Positions 52,190 to 61,266 of a stretch of 64,000 nt of DNA are shown here, piece by piece. Numbering within the stretch: the stretch's first letter is position 1; every line of letters starts with the position of its first letter. The stretch is from VXNE01 sp965248075. GTDB lineage: Bacteria; Pseudomonadota; Gammaproteobacteria; Pseudomonadales; Azotimanducaceae. The position numbers and the translations under genes were made by a program. The stretch spans positions 620,001 through 684,000 of the forward strand of contig CBDFIL010000002.1 in assembly GCA_965248075.1 (NCBI GenBank), given 5' to 3'. The notes below the pieces were generated by a model, which saw nothing but the letters and a program-made list of their open reading frames with translations, did no database searches and was not told the origin of the DNA.

Positions 52190-54823
52190 ATGAGGAATAC
52201 GGCACATCGGGGACGGCGCGGCAGCGTGGTCGGCAAACTGTGGATCTGCACGGCCGCCGCGCTGTTGCTCGCGGCTTGCGGGATGGAAACCGGACCGGAC
52301 GCCGACGAGCCGGTCACCTCACCTGTCACGGACGACGTCCTGCCGGCCGCGTTGCGTAGCGAGGTCGAGGCGCTCAAGCGGGCAGTGGCGGAGAGTCCGA
52401 CCGACGCAGCCTCCATCGCCGGACGTGCGCGCGTACTGGCCGACTGGACGGATGCCCATGCGTTGGCGGGTTTGCCCGGCGCGCCGTTTGCGGCCTCGGT
52501 GCGGCGCTACGCTACCGTGCCGCCGGTGGGCGAGGCCGCGTTGGGCCGGAGCACGCAAGTGGATGCCTGGGTGCGCGAGTACCGCTTGCGCGACGAGGAA
52601 CCGGAGGCGCTCGGCAGCCTGAGCGCGGAGACCGGACCGTACGAGGCCGGGAGCCTCGCGACGATCACCCAGACCTGGACGGCCGGCAGTCGTGGCATGG
52701 CGACGGGCGGCGGCGTGTGGGTCGCGCGCCACTTCCAAACCCTCTACGGGGAGTTCCAGACCGAGGATCCCGCCGGCGAGGGCTATGTCAGCGTCGCGAG
52801 CAGCGATGCGGACGCCGTGTTCGAGGTGGACAGCATCCTGGCCTCGGGCGCCCACGGCGGCTTCCGGGCGCCGGCCGAGGCACTGGTCTTCCGCGTGGCG
52901 CAGGGCGCGGTGGATCCTGGTGAGACGGTGACCGTCACCTACGGCGACACGTCTGCCGGTGGCCCCGGATTGCGCATCACCACGGTGTCGGGCGAGAGCG
53001 TGCCGCTGCCGCTGTACGTGGACATCGACGGTTCCGCGGACTGGTTCATGCTGCCGCTGCAACCCTTCACGATCGTCGGCGCGCGCGCTACGGGCGTGCA
53101 CGGATTCGCCCCGAGCGTCGTGACCGCCGGCGAGCCCTTCGCGGTGTCGGTGCGCGCCGAAGACGCGTGGTTCAATCGCGCAACCGGCGACATCCCGGGA
53201 TTCGAGGTGTGGCTCGACGACGCCGTCGCAGCCACCACCGAAGCCGGCACGGACCCCATTCAGGCGGTCTCGCTGACGATTGACGAGATCGGTCCCCACT
53301 GGATCCGGCTCCGCTCCATGGACGGCGCGATCGTCGGCGAGGCGAATCCGGTGCTGGTGGAGGAGGAACCCGAGCGGGGAATCTACTGGGGCGACACCCA
53401 CGGCCACTCGGGCTATGCGGAGGGCATCGGCACCGTGGACTACTTCATGCGCTTCGCGCGGGACGATGCGCGTCTCGACTTCGTCACCCACTCGGAACAC
53501 GACACGTTTCTCGACGAGGCGGAGTGGCGCCTCATGCGCGACACGGTGGCGCAGTACGACGCGCCGGGCACGTTCGTCCCCTACCTCGGCTACGAGTGGA
53601 CGGTGCCGGCATGGATAGGGGGTGGCCACCATAACGTCCTGTTCCGCACCACCGCGGGCCGCGAACGCGTTTCGGCCCTGGAGTACCCGACGCTCTCGAG
53701 CCTCTACCAGGGGTTGCGGGAACGCCACGACCCGCGCGATGTGGTGGTGATTCCCCATGCGCACAACCCGGGCGACGCGCGCCACTCCGACCCACTGCTC
53801 GAGCCGTTGATCGAGGTCATGTCCATGCACGGCACGTTCGAGTGGTTCATGCGCAACTACCTCGGCAACGGCCACCAGGTCGGCTTCGTCGCCGCGTCGG
53901 ACGATCACCTGTCGCACCCCGGCTACAGCGCGCCGAGCCGCGATTCGTTGGCGCAGCGCGGCGGGCTGGGCGCCGTCATGGCCGGGGAGCGGTCGCGCGA
54001 CGCGATCTTCGACGCGATGAAGGCGCGCCGCACCTATGCCACGACGGGCGACCGCATCATCCTGGACGTCAGCCTGAATGGCGCCGGCATGGGCGAGCGG
54101 ACGGACTTCGCCACGGAACGCACGCTGCGCGGGCGCGTCATCGGCACGGCGCCCATCGACACGGTCACCGTGTTCAGGAACGACGCGCCGGTCTGGTCGC
54201 GGGACCACCTCACGGCCACCGATGCCGGCGACGCGGTCCCGAACACCCTGCACCTGTCGTTCCATTCCGACGCCACACCGTTGCACTGGGGCGATCCACC
54301 GCGCGGCTGGCGCCACTGGCAGGGCACCCTGACGCTGCGCGGTGGGCGCATCGTCGATGCGCGCCTGACGGACGCGGCCAATCCGAGCCTGCAATATGTC
54401 GAGCAGGACGGCGACGCGCTGCGCTTCCGGACCATTACGCGCGGCGACGCGAGCACGATCGTCCTGACGGTCGCCGACGTGGCCGCGGACGCCTTCCTCG
54501 CGATCGAACTCGACGAGACGCGCGAAACCGGCTCGGCGCCGCCGATCTATCGTCCGCCGGCGACGATCGCCGGCGGCAGGGTGGAACTGCCGCTCGCGCA
54601 GACCGGGGCGGGGGAAGTCCGGGCGATCATGCCCGTTCCGAACTACGACGACTATATCGGCCTGCGCCGGGTGCGTGCGGGGGTACGCGACGTGGCCTTC
54701 GAGTACACCGATGCGCCGCCGGATCCGCGCCAGGGCGACTACTACTACGTGCGCGTCCAGCAGGCCAACGATGCCGCCGCCTGGTCGAGCCCCATCTGGG
54801 TTGGCGGGTACCCGCACCGATGA
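52190..54823 (+). CDS. DUF3604 metallo-protein, putative lipoprotein (paralogue 1)
   Basis: The 877-residue protein has a lipoprotein signal (KLWICTAAALLLAAC, lipobox Cys30). An N-terminal beta-rich half of unknown role is followed by a DUF3604 (PHP-like, metal-dependent) domain: Asp402-Thr-His404-Gly-His406 in IYWGDTHGHSGYAEG, HSEHD at 434-438, VVIPHAHNPGDARHSD and VAASDDHLSHPGYSAP. The end is GDYYYVRVQQANDAAAWSSP. Paralogue 3 at 61.3-63.8 kb matches nearly throughout. DUF3604 proteins are uncharacterised; the residue pattern suggests a phosphoesterase or other metal hydrolase. It is coupled by ATGA to the next DUF3604 gene. Confidence 0.88.
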   Translation: MRNTAHRGRRGSVVGKLWICTAAALLLAACGMETGPDADEPVTSPVTDDVLPAALRSEVEALKRAVAESPTDAASIAGRARVLADWTDAHALAGLPGAPFAASVRRYATVPPVGEAALGRSTQVDAWVREYRLRDEEPEALGSLSAETGPYEAGSLATITQTWTAGSRGMATGGGVWVARHFQTLYGEFQTEDPAGEGYVSVASSDADAVFEVDSILASGAHGGFRAPAEALVFRVAQGAVDPGETVTVTYGDTSAGGPGLRITTVSGESVPLPLYVDIDGSADWFMLPLQPFTIVGARATGVHGFAPSVVTAGEPFAVSVRAEDAWFNRATGDIPGFEVWLDDAVAATTEAGTDPIQAVSLTIDEIGPHWIRLRSMDGAIVGEANPVLVEEEPERGIYWGDTHGHSGYAEGIGTVDYFMRFARDDARLDFVTHSEHDTFLDEAEWRLMRDTVAQYDAPGTFVPYLGYEWTVPAWIGGGHHNVLFRTTAGRERVSALEYPTLSSLYQGLRERHDPRDVVVIPHAHNPGDARHSDPLLEPLIEVMSMHGTFEWFMRNYLGNGHQVGFVAASDDHLSHPGYSAPSRDSLAQRGGLGAVMAGERSRDAIFDAMKARRTYATTGDRIILDVSLNGAGMGERTDFATERTLRGRVIGTAPIDTVTVFRNDAPVWSRDHLTATDAGDAVPNTLHLSFHSDATPLHWGDPPRGWRHWQGTLTLRGGRIVDARLTDAANPSLQYVEQDGDALRFRTITRGDASTIVLTVADVAADAFLAIELDETRETGSAPPIYRPPATIAGGRVELPLAQTGAGEVRAIMPVPNYDDYIGLRRVRAGVRDVAFEYTDAPPDPRQGDYYYVRVQQANDAAAWSSPIWVGGYPHR

Positions 54824-56613
54824 TCGCGCGGGAGAAGTCCGGGCTGGCGGCGGCGCTCGCGCTGGCGTCGCTGCTGGCGTCGGCCCTCGCGGGTGCGGCG
54901 GAACGCGTCTACTTCGGCGACCTGCACCTGCATACGCGCTATTCGAACGACTCCTGGAGCAGCGGCGAGACGCGGACGCCGGACGACTCGTATCGCTTTG
55001 CCAAGGGGGAGCCCGTGCGGCACGTGGGCGGCACGGAGATCCGGCTCCGGACCCCGCTCGACTTCCTGGCGGTGAGCGACCACGCGGAGATGCTGGGCGC
55101 CCTGCAGGCGCTGGCGGATCCCGAACACCGGGATGCCGCGACGGAAATCGCGGAACAGGCGAGGTCCACGGACTACCAGACGAGGCGCCTGGCCTTGCAG
55201 GACTGGGCGCGCTCCATGCGTCACATCGACCCGAACCCGGTGCTGTTCGACCGGGTCCAGGAAGCGGGGGTGTGGGGCGAGATCGTCGCAACCGCGGACC
55301 GGCACTACGCCCCCGGCGCGTTCACCACCTTTGCCGCGTTCGAGTGGACTTCCTCCACGCCGGACTTCGGCAACCTGCATCGTGTGGTGGTGTTCGAAGG
55401 CACGGACGATCTGCCGCATCCTTACTCCCGGGTCGACTCGATCCGTCCCGAAGACCTCTGGTCCTACCTCGAGACGCAGCGCATGCGCGGCGTGGACGCC
55501 ATCGCGATCCCGCACAACGCCAACGTCTCGAACGGGCACATGTTCGCCCTGACCGACTCCTTCGGCGAGCCCCTGACCGCCCACTACGCCGCCCGGCGCA
55601 CCTGGAACGAACCGATGCTGGAGGCCACCCAGCACAAGGGCACCTCCGAGACGCATCCGGCGCTCTCGCCCAACGACGAATTCGCGGACTTCGAGATCTA
55701 CAGCCGGCTATTGAGTTCCCTTGCGGGCGAGCGGTACGGCGAACCGAGCGGCAGCTACCTGCGCGAGGCGTATCTCAACGGCATCGCCTTGCAGGCCAAG
55801 TCCGGCTTCAACCCGTTCCAGTTTGGCCTCTCCGGCGCGTCGGACTTCCACGCGGGGGTCTCCGCCATCGAGGAGGACAACATGGCCGCCGCGAGCGGTC
55901 CGTTCTCCGGCGGCACGTCGGAGAAGCGCATGGCGCGTCCGGCCGCGGGCATGGTCGTGGGGGCGTCCGGGCTGACCGCGGCGTGGGCCGACGGGAACAC
56001 GCGGGAGGCGCTCTTCGCGGCGTTCCGACGCCGAGAGACGTACGGCACGACCGGCACCCGCATCACGGTGCGCTTCTTCGGCGGTTGGGGGTACGCAGCG
56101 GCGCTTCTCGAAGCGGGGGACCGCGTGGCGCGCGCCTACGCAGGCGGCGTCCCCATGGGCGGGGTACTGCAGGGCCGGCAGGGCGATGCTCCGCGGTTCG
56201 CGGTATGGGCTGCCCGGGACCCCGGGAGCGGCAACCTGGACCGCATCCAGATCGTCAAGGGCTTCGTGCGCGACGGCGTCGCGCAGGAACGCATCTTCGA
56301 CGTGGCGCTCGGCGGCGAGAACCGGCGCACCGACGACGGCGTGGCGCCGGTCGGCAACACGGTCGACCTCGAGACCGCCAGCTACGCGAACACCATCGGC
56401 GCGGCGACGCTGGCCGCGGTATGGGAGGACCCGGAATTCGACCCGGCCTCGCCCGCGTTTTACTACGTCCGTGTCCTGGAGATCCCGACGCCGCGCTGGA
56501 CCCTGCATGACTCCGTGGCCACCGGGATCCGGCTTCCCGAGGGCGTGCCGGCCACGTTGCAGGAACGGGCGTTCACGTCACCCATCTGGTATCTGCCGGC
56601 AGAACGCCACTGA
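54820..56613 (+). CDS. DUF3604 metallo-protein, secreted (paralogue 2)
   Basis: The 597-residue protein has a cleavable signal (AAALALASLLASALAGAAE). It is a compact DUF3604 protein, without the extra N-terminal half of its neighbours: VYFGDLHLHTRYSNDSW (H-x-H), DFLAVSDHAEMLGAL, AIPHNANVSNG and GLSGASDFHAGVSAIEEDN. It ends in the family C-terminus FYYVRVLEIPTPRWTLHD ... TSPIWYLPAERH. This is the common form of the family. It overlaps the preceding lipoprotein paralogue by ATGA, so both should be made together and exported to the periplasm or outer membrane. Confidence 0.9.
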   Translation: MIAREKSGLAAALALASLLASALAGAAERVYFGDLHLHTRYSNDSWSSGETRTPDDSYRFAKGEPVRHVGGTEIRLRTPLDFLAVSDHAEMLGALQALADPEHRDAATEIAEQARSTDYQTRRLALQDWARSMRHIDPNPVLFDRVQEAGVWGEIVATADRHYAPGAFTTFAAFEWTSSTPDFGNLHRVVVFEGTDDLPHPYSRVDSIRPEDLWSYLETQRMRGVDAIAIPHNANVSNGHMFALTDSFGEPLTAHYAARRTWNEPMLEATQHKGTSETHPALSPNDEFADFEIYSRLLSSLAGERYGEPSGSYLREAYLNGIALQAKSGFNPFQFGLSGASDFHAGVSAIEEDNMAAASGPFSGGTSEKRMARPAAGMVVGASGLTAAWADGNTREALFAAFRRRETYGTTGTRITVRFFGGWGYAAALLEAGDRVARAYAGGVPMGGVLQGRQGDAPRFAVWAARDPGSGNLDRIQIVKGFVRDGVAQERIFDVALGGENRRTDDGVAPVGNTVDLETASYANTIGAATLAAVWEDPEFDPASPAFYYVRVLEIPTPRWTLHDSVATGIRLPEGVPATLQERAFTSPIWYLPAERH

Positions 56614-56669
56614 AGCGCCCGAGAGGCGATGTCGCACGTCCGTTGCGGTTGCTATCCTATGCCTGTCCT

Positions 56670-56933
56670 GTGTCGTGTCCCGTGAGTTTCTGGCATTTCA
56701 GAGTTCGCCATGCGCGTCAATGCAAGGCGTGGTCCGCAGGGAATATCGGGCATATTGGCAAGGACCACAACGCGGCAGTGGCGCGCATGGCGATCTCCCG
56801 AAGGGCGCGCCCCACGGGGCCCGTGGCGGTGTTGCGCCCCTTGGCAATGGGCCCACCATTCCCGGCGGGGACGCGCCTTGCCACAGACCCCGTGGGACGC
56901 GCTGAAATGACATAAACTCACGGGACACGACAC
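56670..56933. mobile_element. 264-bp MITE-like element with 32-bp inverted ends
   Basis: Ends at 56670-56701 and 56902-56933 are inverted repeats of 32 bp with three or four mismatches (GTGTCGTGTCCCGTGAG...). The inside has no supported gene. No target duplication is visible. Its right end shares the C of the CTAG that begins the adjacent IS1380-type element. The whole gap 56614-56936 holds only this element. Confidence 0.75.
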
Positions 56934-56936
56934 TAG

Positions 56937-58691
56937 CCCGCATTTCTCACCAAGGGGGTTGAACAAAGGCCGCGTTCTGGGCGTAAATGTATGTTGGAAC
57001 AAGCATTTACGGACACCGGAGACGCGGCCTTATGGGAACGGAGTGTAGCGCATCGCAACTGAAGTTTGGAGGTCTTGGAAAGCGCGCGGTGGTGGGTGTT
57101 TTCGATGGCGGCGAGATTGCGACGGACGGCGGCGGGCTGGCGTTGCGGGAGTTGGAGGAACGGGTCGGGATACTGAAGCGTCTGGGTGAGTGTTTTTCGG
57201 ACCACCGCGATCCACGGCGCATCGAGCATCGCGTGGAGACGTTGGTGAAGCAGCGCGTGCTGGGCATCTGTCTGGGGTACGAGGATCTGAACGATCACGA
57301 CGAGTTGTGCCGAGACCGGCTGCTGGCGCTGCTGTGCGATTGCGAGGATGTGGTGGGCGCACGTCGCCAGCGGGAGACGGACCGCGGCAAGCCGCTGGCT
57401 GGCAAGAGCACGCTGAACCGGTTGGAACTGACGCTGGCGGCGGACGCCGCGGCGCATCGCTACAAGAAGATCGTGGCGGACATGGCGGCGATGGACGGGT
57501 TGCTGGTGGAGACGTTCCTGGAGGCGCACGAGACGCCGCCGGCGCGCATTGTGCTGGATGTCGACGCCACCGACGACACCTTGCACGGTATGCAGGAAGG
57601 GCGCCATTTCCACGGTCATTACGACAGCTACTGCTACCTGCCGCTCTATGTCTTCTGCGGCGAGCACCTGCTGTGCGCGCGGCTGCGCTCGGCGTCGGTC
57701 GACGGCGCGGCGGGCACGGTTGCGGAACTCGACCGGATCGTCGCGTCGATCCGCGCGCGCTGGCCGGCGACGCGCGTCGTGGTGCGCGGCGACGGCGGCT
57801 TTTGCCGCGAGGACCTCATGGCGTGGTGCGAGGCGTGCGGCGTGGATTACGTACTCGGGCTGCCGGTCAACCCGCGCTTGACGGGCATGGTCGCGGCGAC
57901 GCTGTACGAGACGCGCGTCATGGCCGAAATGACGGGCGAGACGACGCGGCGCTTCGACGCGCTGCGCTACGCGGCGCGCAGTTGGTCGCGGTCGCGGCGC
58001 GTGGTGGCGCGCGTGGAGCACTCCGCGCTCGGCCCCAACCCGCGCTTCGTGGTGACCAACATCGCGACCGAGGCGATGGACGAACAGACCCTGTACGAGA
58101 AGCTCTACTGTGCGCGCGGCGACATGGAGAACCGCATCAAGGAACAGCAACTCGACCTGTTCGCCGACCGTACCAGCACGGCCACGATGCACGCCAACCA
58201 ACTGCGCCTGTACTTCGCCTCGTTCGCCTATGTGCTGATGCAGACGCTGCGTCGCGTCGGACTCGCCGGAACGCGGCTGGCCAAGGCGCAGTGCGGCACG
58301 ATTCGCGACAAGCTGCTCAAGGTCGGCGTGCGGGTGCGCGTCAGCGTGCGCCGCATCAAGTTGTCCTTCTCCGAGTCCTGGCCGCGCGCCGCACTGTTCC
58401 GACAGATTCTGTACAACCTCCAGGCCATGCCATTGCGTTGTTGACGCAACGCTCGGTTCTCCGACTTTTCGCCGCCACTGGCATCTCGCCAGCGGTTGTA
58501 CCTGTCCGGCAACCTTGGCGGCGCCCAGGTCAGCACCCCAATGACCCTTGGCGCCACCCGAATTCCCCTTTTTTCGCCCCTTTGCACGCCAACCCACCGG
58601 CTGTGAACGCAATATCACGAATTCCCCATACATTCGCCGTCCGTTCCGGCGTCGTTCGGGCATCATTCGTCGCATTGGTGAGAAATGCGGG
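56937..58691 (+). mobile_element. IS1380-type insertion sequence
   Basis: The 1755-bp element has perfect 17-bp terminal inverted repeats (CCCGCATTTCTCACCAA) and CTAG on both outer sides (56933-56936, 58692-58695), consistent with a 4-bp target duplication. A single transposase gene fills most of it. The 247 bases after the transposase stop have no gene. Confidence 0.9.
57032..58444 (+). CDS. IS1380-type transposase
   Basis: The 470-residue DDE transposase of the IS4/IS1380 group begins ECSASQLKFGGLGKRAVVGV. It contains GLALRELEERVGILKRLGEC and LGICLGYEDLNDHDELCRD. The catalytic Asp are in ARIVLDVDATDDTLHG and VVVRGDGGFCREDLMAW, and the late Y-R-E-like region contains EKLYCARGDMENRIKEQQLDLFADR with the third acidic residue. 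It appears complete. Confidence 0.93.
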   Translation: MGTECSASQLKFGGLGKRAVVGVFDGGEIATDGGGLALRELEERVGILKRLGECFSDHRDPRRIEHRVETLVKQRVLGICLGYEDLNDHDELCRDRLLALLCDCEDVVGARRQRETDRGKPLAGKSTLNRLELTLAADAAAHRYKKIVADMAAMDGLLVETFLEAHETPPARIVLDVDATDDTLHGMQEGRHFHGHYDSYCYLPLYVFCGEHLLCARLRSASVDGAAGTVAELDRIVASIRARWPATRVVVRGDGGFCREDLMAWCEACGVDYVLGLPVNPRLTGMVAATLYETRVMAEMTGETTRRFDALRYAARSWSRSRRVVARVEHSALGPNPRFVVTNIATEAMDEQTLYEKLYCARGDMENRIKEQQLDLFADRTSTATMHANQLRLYFASFAYVLMQTLRRVGLAGTRLAKAQCGTIRDKLLKVGVRVRVSVRRIKLSFSESWPRAALFRQILYNLQAMPLRC

Positions 58692-58744
58692 CTAGCGCGA
58701 CCAACGGTATCGTCGACCCATTCACGGCAGGGGTCGGCAAGCGC

Positions 58745-59221
58745 ATGAACGACACGAAAGACACGAAAGACAACCCAGTCGCGACCAGTGAGCGTCGTGC
58801 GGGCCGTCGCAACGGAGTCAGCAACGAACTGGTCGGCATCCTGACCATGGGTGTCGCCATGATTGGCGTGTCGTTGGCGAGCTGGACTACGCTGCATGCG
58901 GAAATCGGGGACCTGCGCGGGGATTTGCACGAGGACATGGACCAGTTGCGCTCGGACGTGCGCTCCGACATGGACCGGCTGCGCACGGACATCGGCGAGG
59001 ACATGGACCAGCTCCGCGCCGATATCCATGCGGACATGGAGCAGTTGCGCTCGGACTTGGGTGACGATGTCCAGGAACTGCGCTCGGACATCGGCGCGCT
59101 GGGCGTCAGCGTCGGCAAGCTCGACGAGCGGATGCGGGCGGTGGAGACGAGGCTGGCGGTGGTCGAGACGCATACGGGATCCGCATCCGCAACTCCTCCA
59201 GCGGACCTGGGAGAGGCCTGA
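58745..59221 (+). CDS. Membrane-anchored protein with 11-residue coiled-coil repeats
   Basis: The 158-residue protein has one transmembrane segment (ELVGILTMGVAMIGVSLASW). Five consecutive 11-residue repeats follow, of the form D-x-x-x-D-M-D-Q-L-R-S, encoded by 33-bp units at 58922-59086. Heptad sequence comes next (VGKLDERMRAVETRLAVVET). Hendecad repeats form slightly right-handed coiled coils, as in surface or stalk proteins. The Met at 58745 is preferred over an upstream start lying inside the IS end. It is unrecognised by function; the layout recalls the small protein at 19623-19904. Confidence 0.6.
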   Translation: MNDTKDTKDNPVATSERRAGRRNGVSNELVGILTMGVAMIGVSLASWTTLHAEIGDLRGDLHEDMDQLRSDVRSDMDRLRTDIGEDMDQLRADIHADMEQLRSDLGDDVQELRSDIGALGVSVGKLDERMRAVETRLAVVETHTGSASATPPADLGEA

Positions 59222-59300
59222 GGAAGCTCTGATTTATCAGAGCTTCCCATGCGGCACTTAGGATGTGCCGCCAAGTTCATTGGCGTAAGCCATTGAACTT
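59222..59300. terminator. Three hairpins in a row between convergent genes
   Basis: (1) GGAAGCTCTGA/TCAGAGCTTCC, loop TTTA, 59222-59247, immediately after the stop of the coiled-coil gene. (2) GCGGCAC/GTGCCGC, seven-base loop, 59251-59271. (3) AAGTTCA(T)TGGC / GCCA(T)TGAACTT, 59273-59300. They fill the gap between convergent genes, so a bidirectional terminator or a BIME-like element is likely. No strong T-run is present. Confidence 0.6.
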
Positions 59301-59353
59301 GATCAGAGGTTCCTGAAGGGCCGCGCGGCCGGATCAGGGCGGCGTCTCTCGCG

Positions 59354-60343
59354 TCACCAGAAGCCCGCGACCCGATCGAGTACCCAGAAGCTCGCGACCC
59401 CTCCCAGCCCGTAGGCAGCGGCCCGGTCCAGATACCGGGCTCGCTGTTCCAGGCCGCGGTAGGCGAGCCACAGGAGTGCCCCCGAAACGCTCGCGAAAGC
59501 GATCTGGCCGGCCTCGATGCCGAGATTGAACAGGAACAGCGTCAGCGGCACGTCTCCCGGCGGCAGTCCCGTGTCCGCCAGCGCTCCCGCGAAACCGAAC
59601 CCGTGGATCAGGCCGAAGGCGAACGCGACGGCCCAGGGTGGGGTGAGGCGCCCGCCCCGCCGGCGCTCCCGGCACGCGATCTCGACCGCCAGGTAGACGA
59701 TCGACAGCGCGATGAAGGCCTCGACCGGCGGTCCGGGGACGCGCACCACGTCGAGGACCGTCAACGCGAGGGTCAGGGAATGCGCGAGGGTGAACGCGGT
59801 GATCGTCGCGACGACCGCCCGCACGCCGCGCACCAGCAGCAGGATGCCGAACACGAACAGCAGGTGGTCGACCCCGGAGAGAATGTGCTCGACGCCGAGC
59901 AGGAAGCGTTCGGCGATGCCCGCTCCCGGCTCGCCGAGGGCGATCTCGGCGAAGGGCTCGGAGACGATGCGCGTGGAGCGGTTGCCGGCCCGATCCTCGA
60001 TGCGGACCAGGACATCCACGAGACCGGCGCTCGCGACGCCGAGCACGGCAGGCGGTCCGGCCGCGGGACAGGCGATCCGCCGTTCGAAGGAGACGTGGTC
60101 GATGCGCTCCACGCGCCGCATCGGCGCGGCGTCGCGGCAACCCTCGGAGAAGGACAGCTCGACGCCGGGCAGGCCCGTGCCGTCCAACCCGGTGCGCAGC
60201 GTCAGCGCGTACGCACGTTCGGCCACGGGTCCGTCAGGGGCCGCCAGCTCGCGCAATTCCACGATGCCCATCTGCATGTCATGACCGTGCGCGGGCAGGC
60301 ACACGGCAGCGGCGAGAAGCGGTGCCGCCCAGCGCGCCGTCAA
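59354..60343 (-). CDS. HupE/UreJ-like membrane protein
   Basis: The 329-residue protein starts at TTG 60343, inside the stop of ppiC (TTGA overlap). It has a signal peptide (PLLAAAVCLPAHGHD), a periplasmic domain of about 110 residues, and then a HupE/UreJ_2 membrane domain of six or seven helices. The conserved histidines are in LLGVEHILSGVDHLLFVFG, FTLAHSLTLALTVLD and FGLIHGFGFAGALAD. HupE/UreJ proteins are proposed nickel or cobalt permeases for hydrogenase and urease; the long periplasmic-domain form is often found away from both. Here it ends a DUF3604-PpiC operon, hinting at metal supply for that metallo-protein. Confidence 0.88.
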   Translation of the reverse strand: MTARWAAPLLAAAVCLPAHGHDMQMGIVELRELAAPDGPVAERAYALTLRTGLDGTGLPGVELSFSEGCRDAAPMRRVERIDHVSFERRIACPAAGPPAVLGVASAGLVDVLVRIEDRAGNRSTRIVSEPFAEIALGEPGAGIAERFLLGVEHILSGVDHLLFVFGILLLVRGVRAVVATITAFTLAHSLTLALTVLDVVRVPGPPVEAFIALSIVYLAVEIACRERRRGGRLTPPWAVAFAFGLIHGFGFAGALADTGLPPGDVPLTLFLFNLGIEAGQIAFASVSGALLWLAYRGLEQRARYLDRAAAYGLGGVASFWVLDRVAGFW

Positions 60344-61257
60344 GGCCGGGCCCGCTCGTCCGCGCCATCCGTGCCGGTCGCGGCGCCGGCCTGGGCTGCG
60401 GCAAGTTCGACGTCCTCGAAGGAGGCGATGCGCACGTCGTACGCGTTGCGTATCTCTTTCAGGCGGCGTTCCCTGTCGCGCTCGATGTGTCCCCGCTGCC
60501 AGTCGAGGTGGACCTGTTCGCGCACTTCGTCGAGCGGTCTCTGGCGCGGCGTGCTGTAGGTGTGGATGCGCACGAGATGCCAGCCGTAGGCCGACCGCAC
60601 CGGCCCGAACCAGTCGTCGGCGCCCGCCTCGGCAGCCGCCATCACCGCATCCCGGAAGGTGGTGCCGAAGTCGCCGACCAGCCGTTGCGGATCGGGCAGG
60701 GTGAGCATCTTCGCGCCGTGAAACGCGTCGTCTTCGACGGGCTCTCCCCGGCGCCGGCGGGCGAGGGCGTCCCCCGCATCCGCCTCCGTCGCCGCGCCGC
60801 GCTTGTCCAGGCTGAAAAACCGGTGCGACAGCGTCAGTTCGGCGGGGTCGCGATAGCGGTCGAGATGGGCCTCGTAGTACGCCGTCAGCGACGCCTCTTC
60901 CGGCAGTTCGAGCGCGGCAAGGTCTGCCCAGGCGATGCTGAGTTTCTGGCCGAGGCGGCGGCGCACCACCGGATCGCCGCGGTCGAGGCCGAGGGCGACG
61001 GCCTCGCGGTACAGCACTTCCTCCTGCACGCGCGCTGCGACCAGGCGCTCCAGTTCGGCTCGCGTGGGGGGGCGCCGCCACTGTGCCTGCCATTGCGTGG
61101 CCAGCCGGTTCAATACGTGGCGGTCGATGTCGACGACGGGCTCGCGATCCAGTCCGACCGGACGTGTCGCCTCGTAGGCAAGGAACAGCAACGCCCCGAT
61201 CAGCGCAAAGTGCAGCAGGGGCTCCCGGGCGAGCCGTTGGACGAACGCGACCCCCAC
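60340..61257 (-). CDS. Parvulin-type (PpiC/SurA-like) peptidyl-prolyl isomerase, membrane-anchored
   Basis: The 305-residue protein has an N-terminal membrane anchor (LLHFALIGALLFLAYEA), and a SurA-like helical region with VAARVQEEVLYREAVALGL. A degenerate parvulin domain follows (LTLSHRFFSLDKRG ... WFGPVRSAYGWHLVRIHTY). It should act in the periplasm as a foldase or chaperone. It lies 9 bases after a DUF3604 gene and overlaps the HupE-like gene by four bases, so all three are co-translated. PpiC-HupE-like pairs suggest maturation of the operon's secreted metallo-protein. Confidence 0.87.
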   Translation of the reverse strand: MGVAFVQRLAREPLLHFALIGALLFLAYEATRPVGLDREPVVDIDRHVLNRLATQWQAQWRRPPTRAELERLVAARVQEEVLYREAVALGLDRGDPVVRRRLGQKLSIAWADLAALELPEEASLTAYYEAHLDRYRDPAELTLSHRFFSLDKRGAATEADAGDALARRRRGEPVEDDAFHGAKMLTLPDPQRLVGDFGTTFRDAVMAAAEAGADDWFGPVRSAYGWHLVRIHTYSTPRQRPLDEVREQVHLDWQRGHIERDRERRLKEIRNAYDVRIASFEDVELAAAQAGAATGTDGADERARP

Positions 61258-61266
61258 GTGGCCGGA

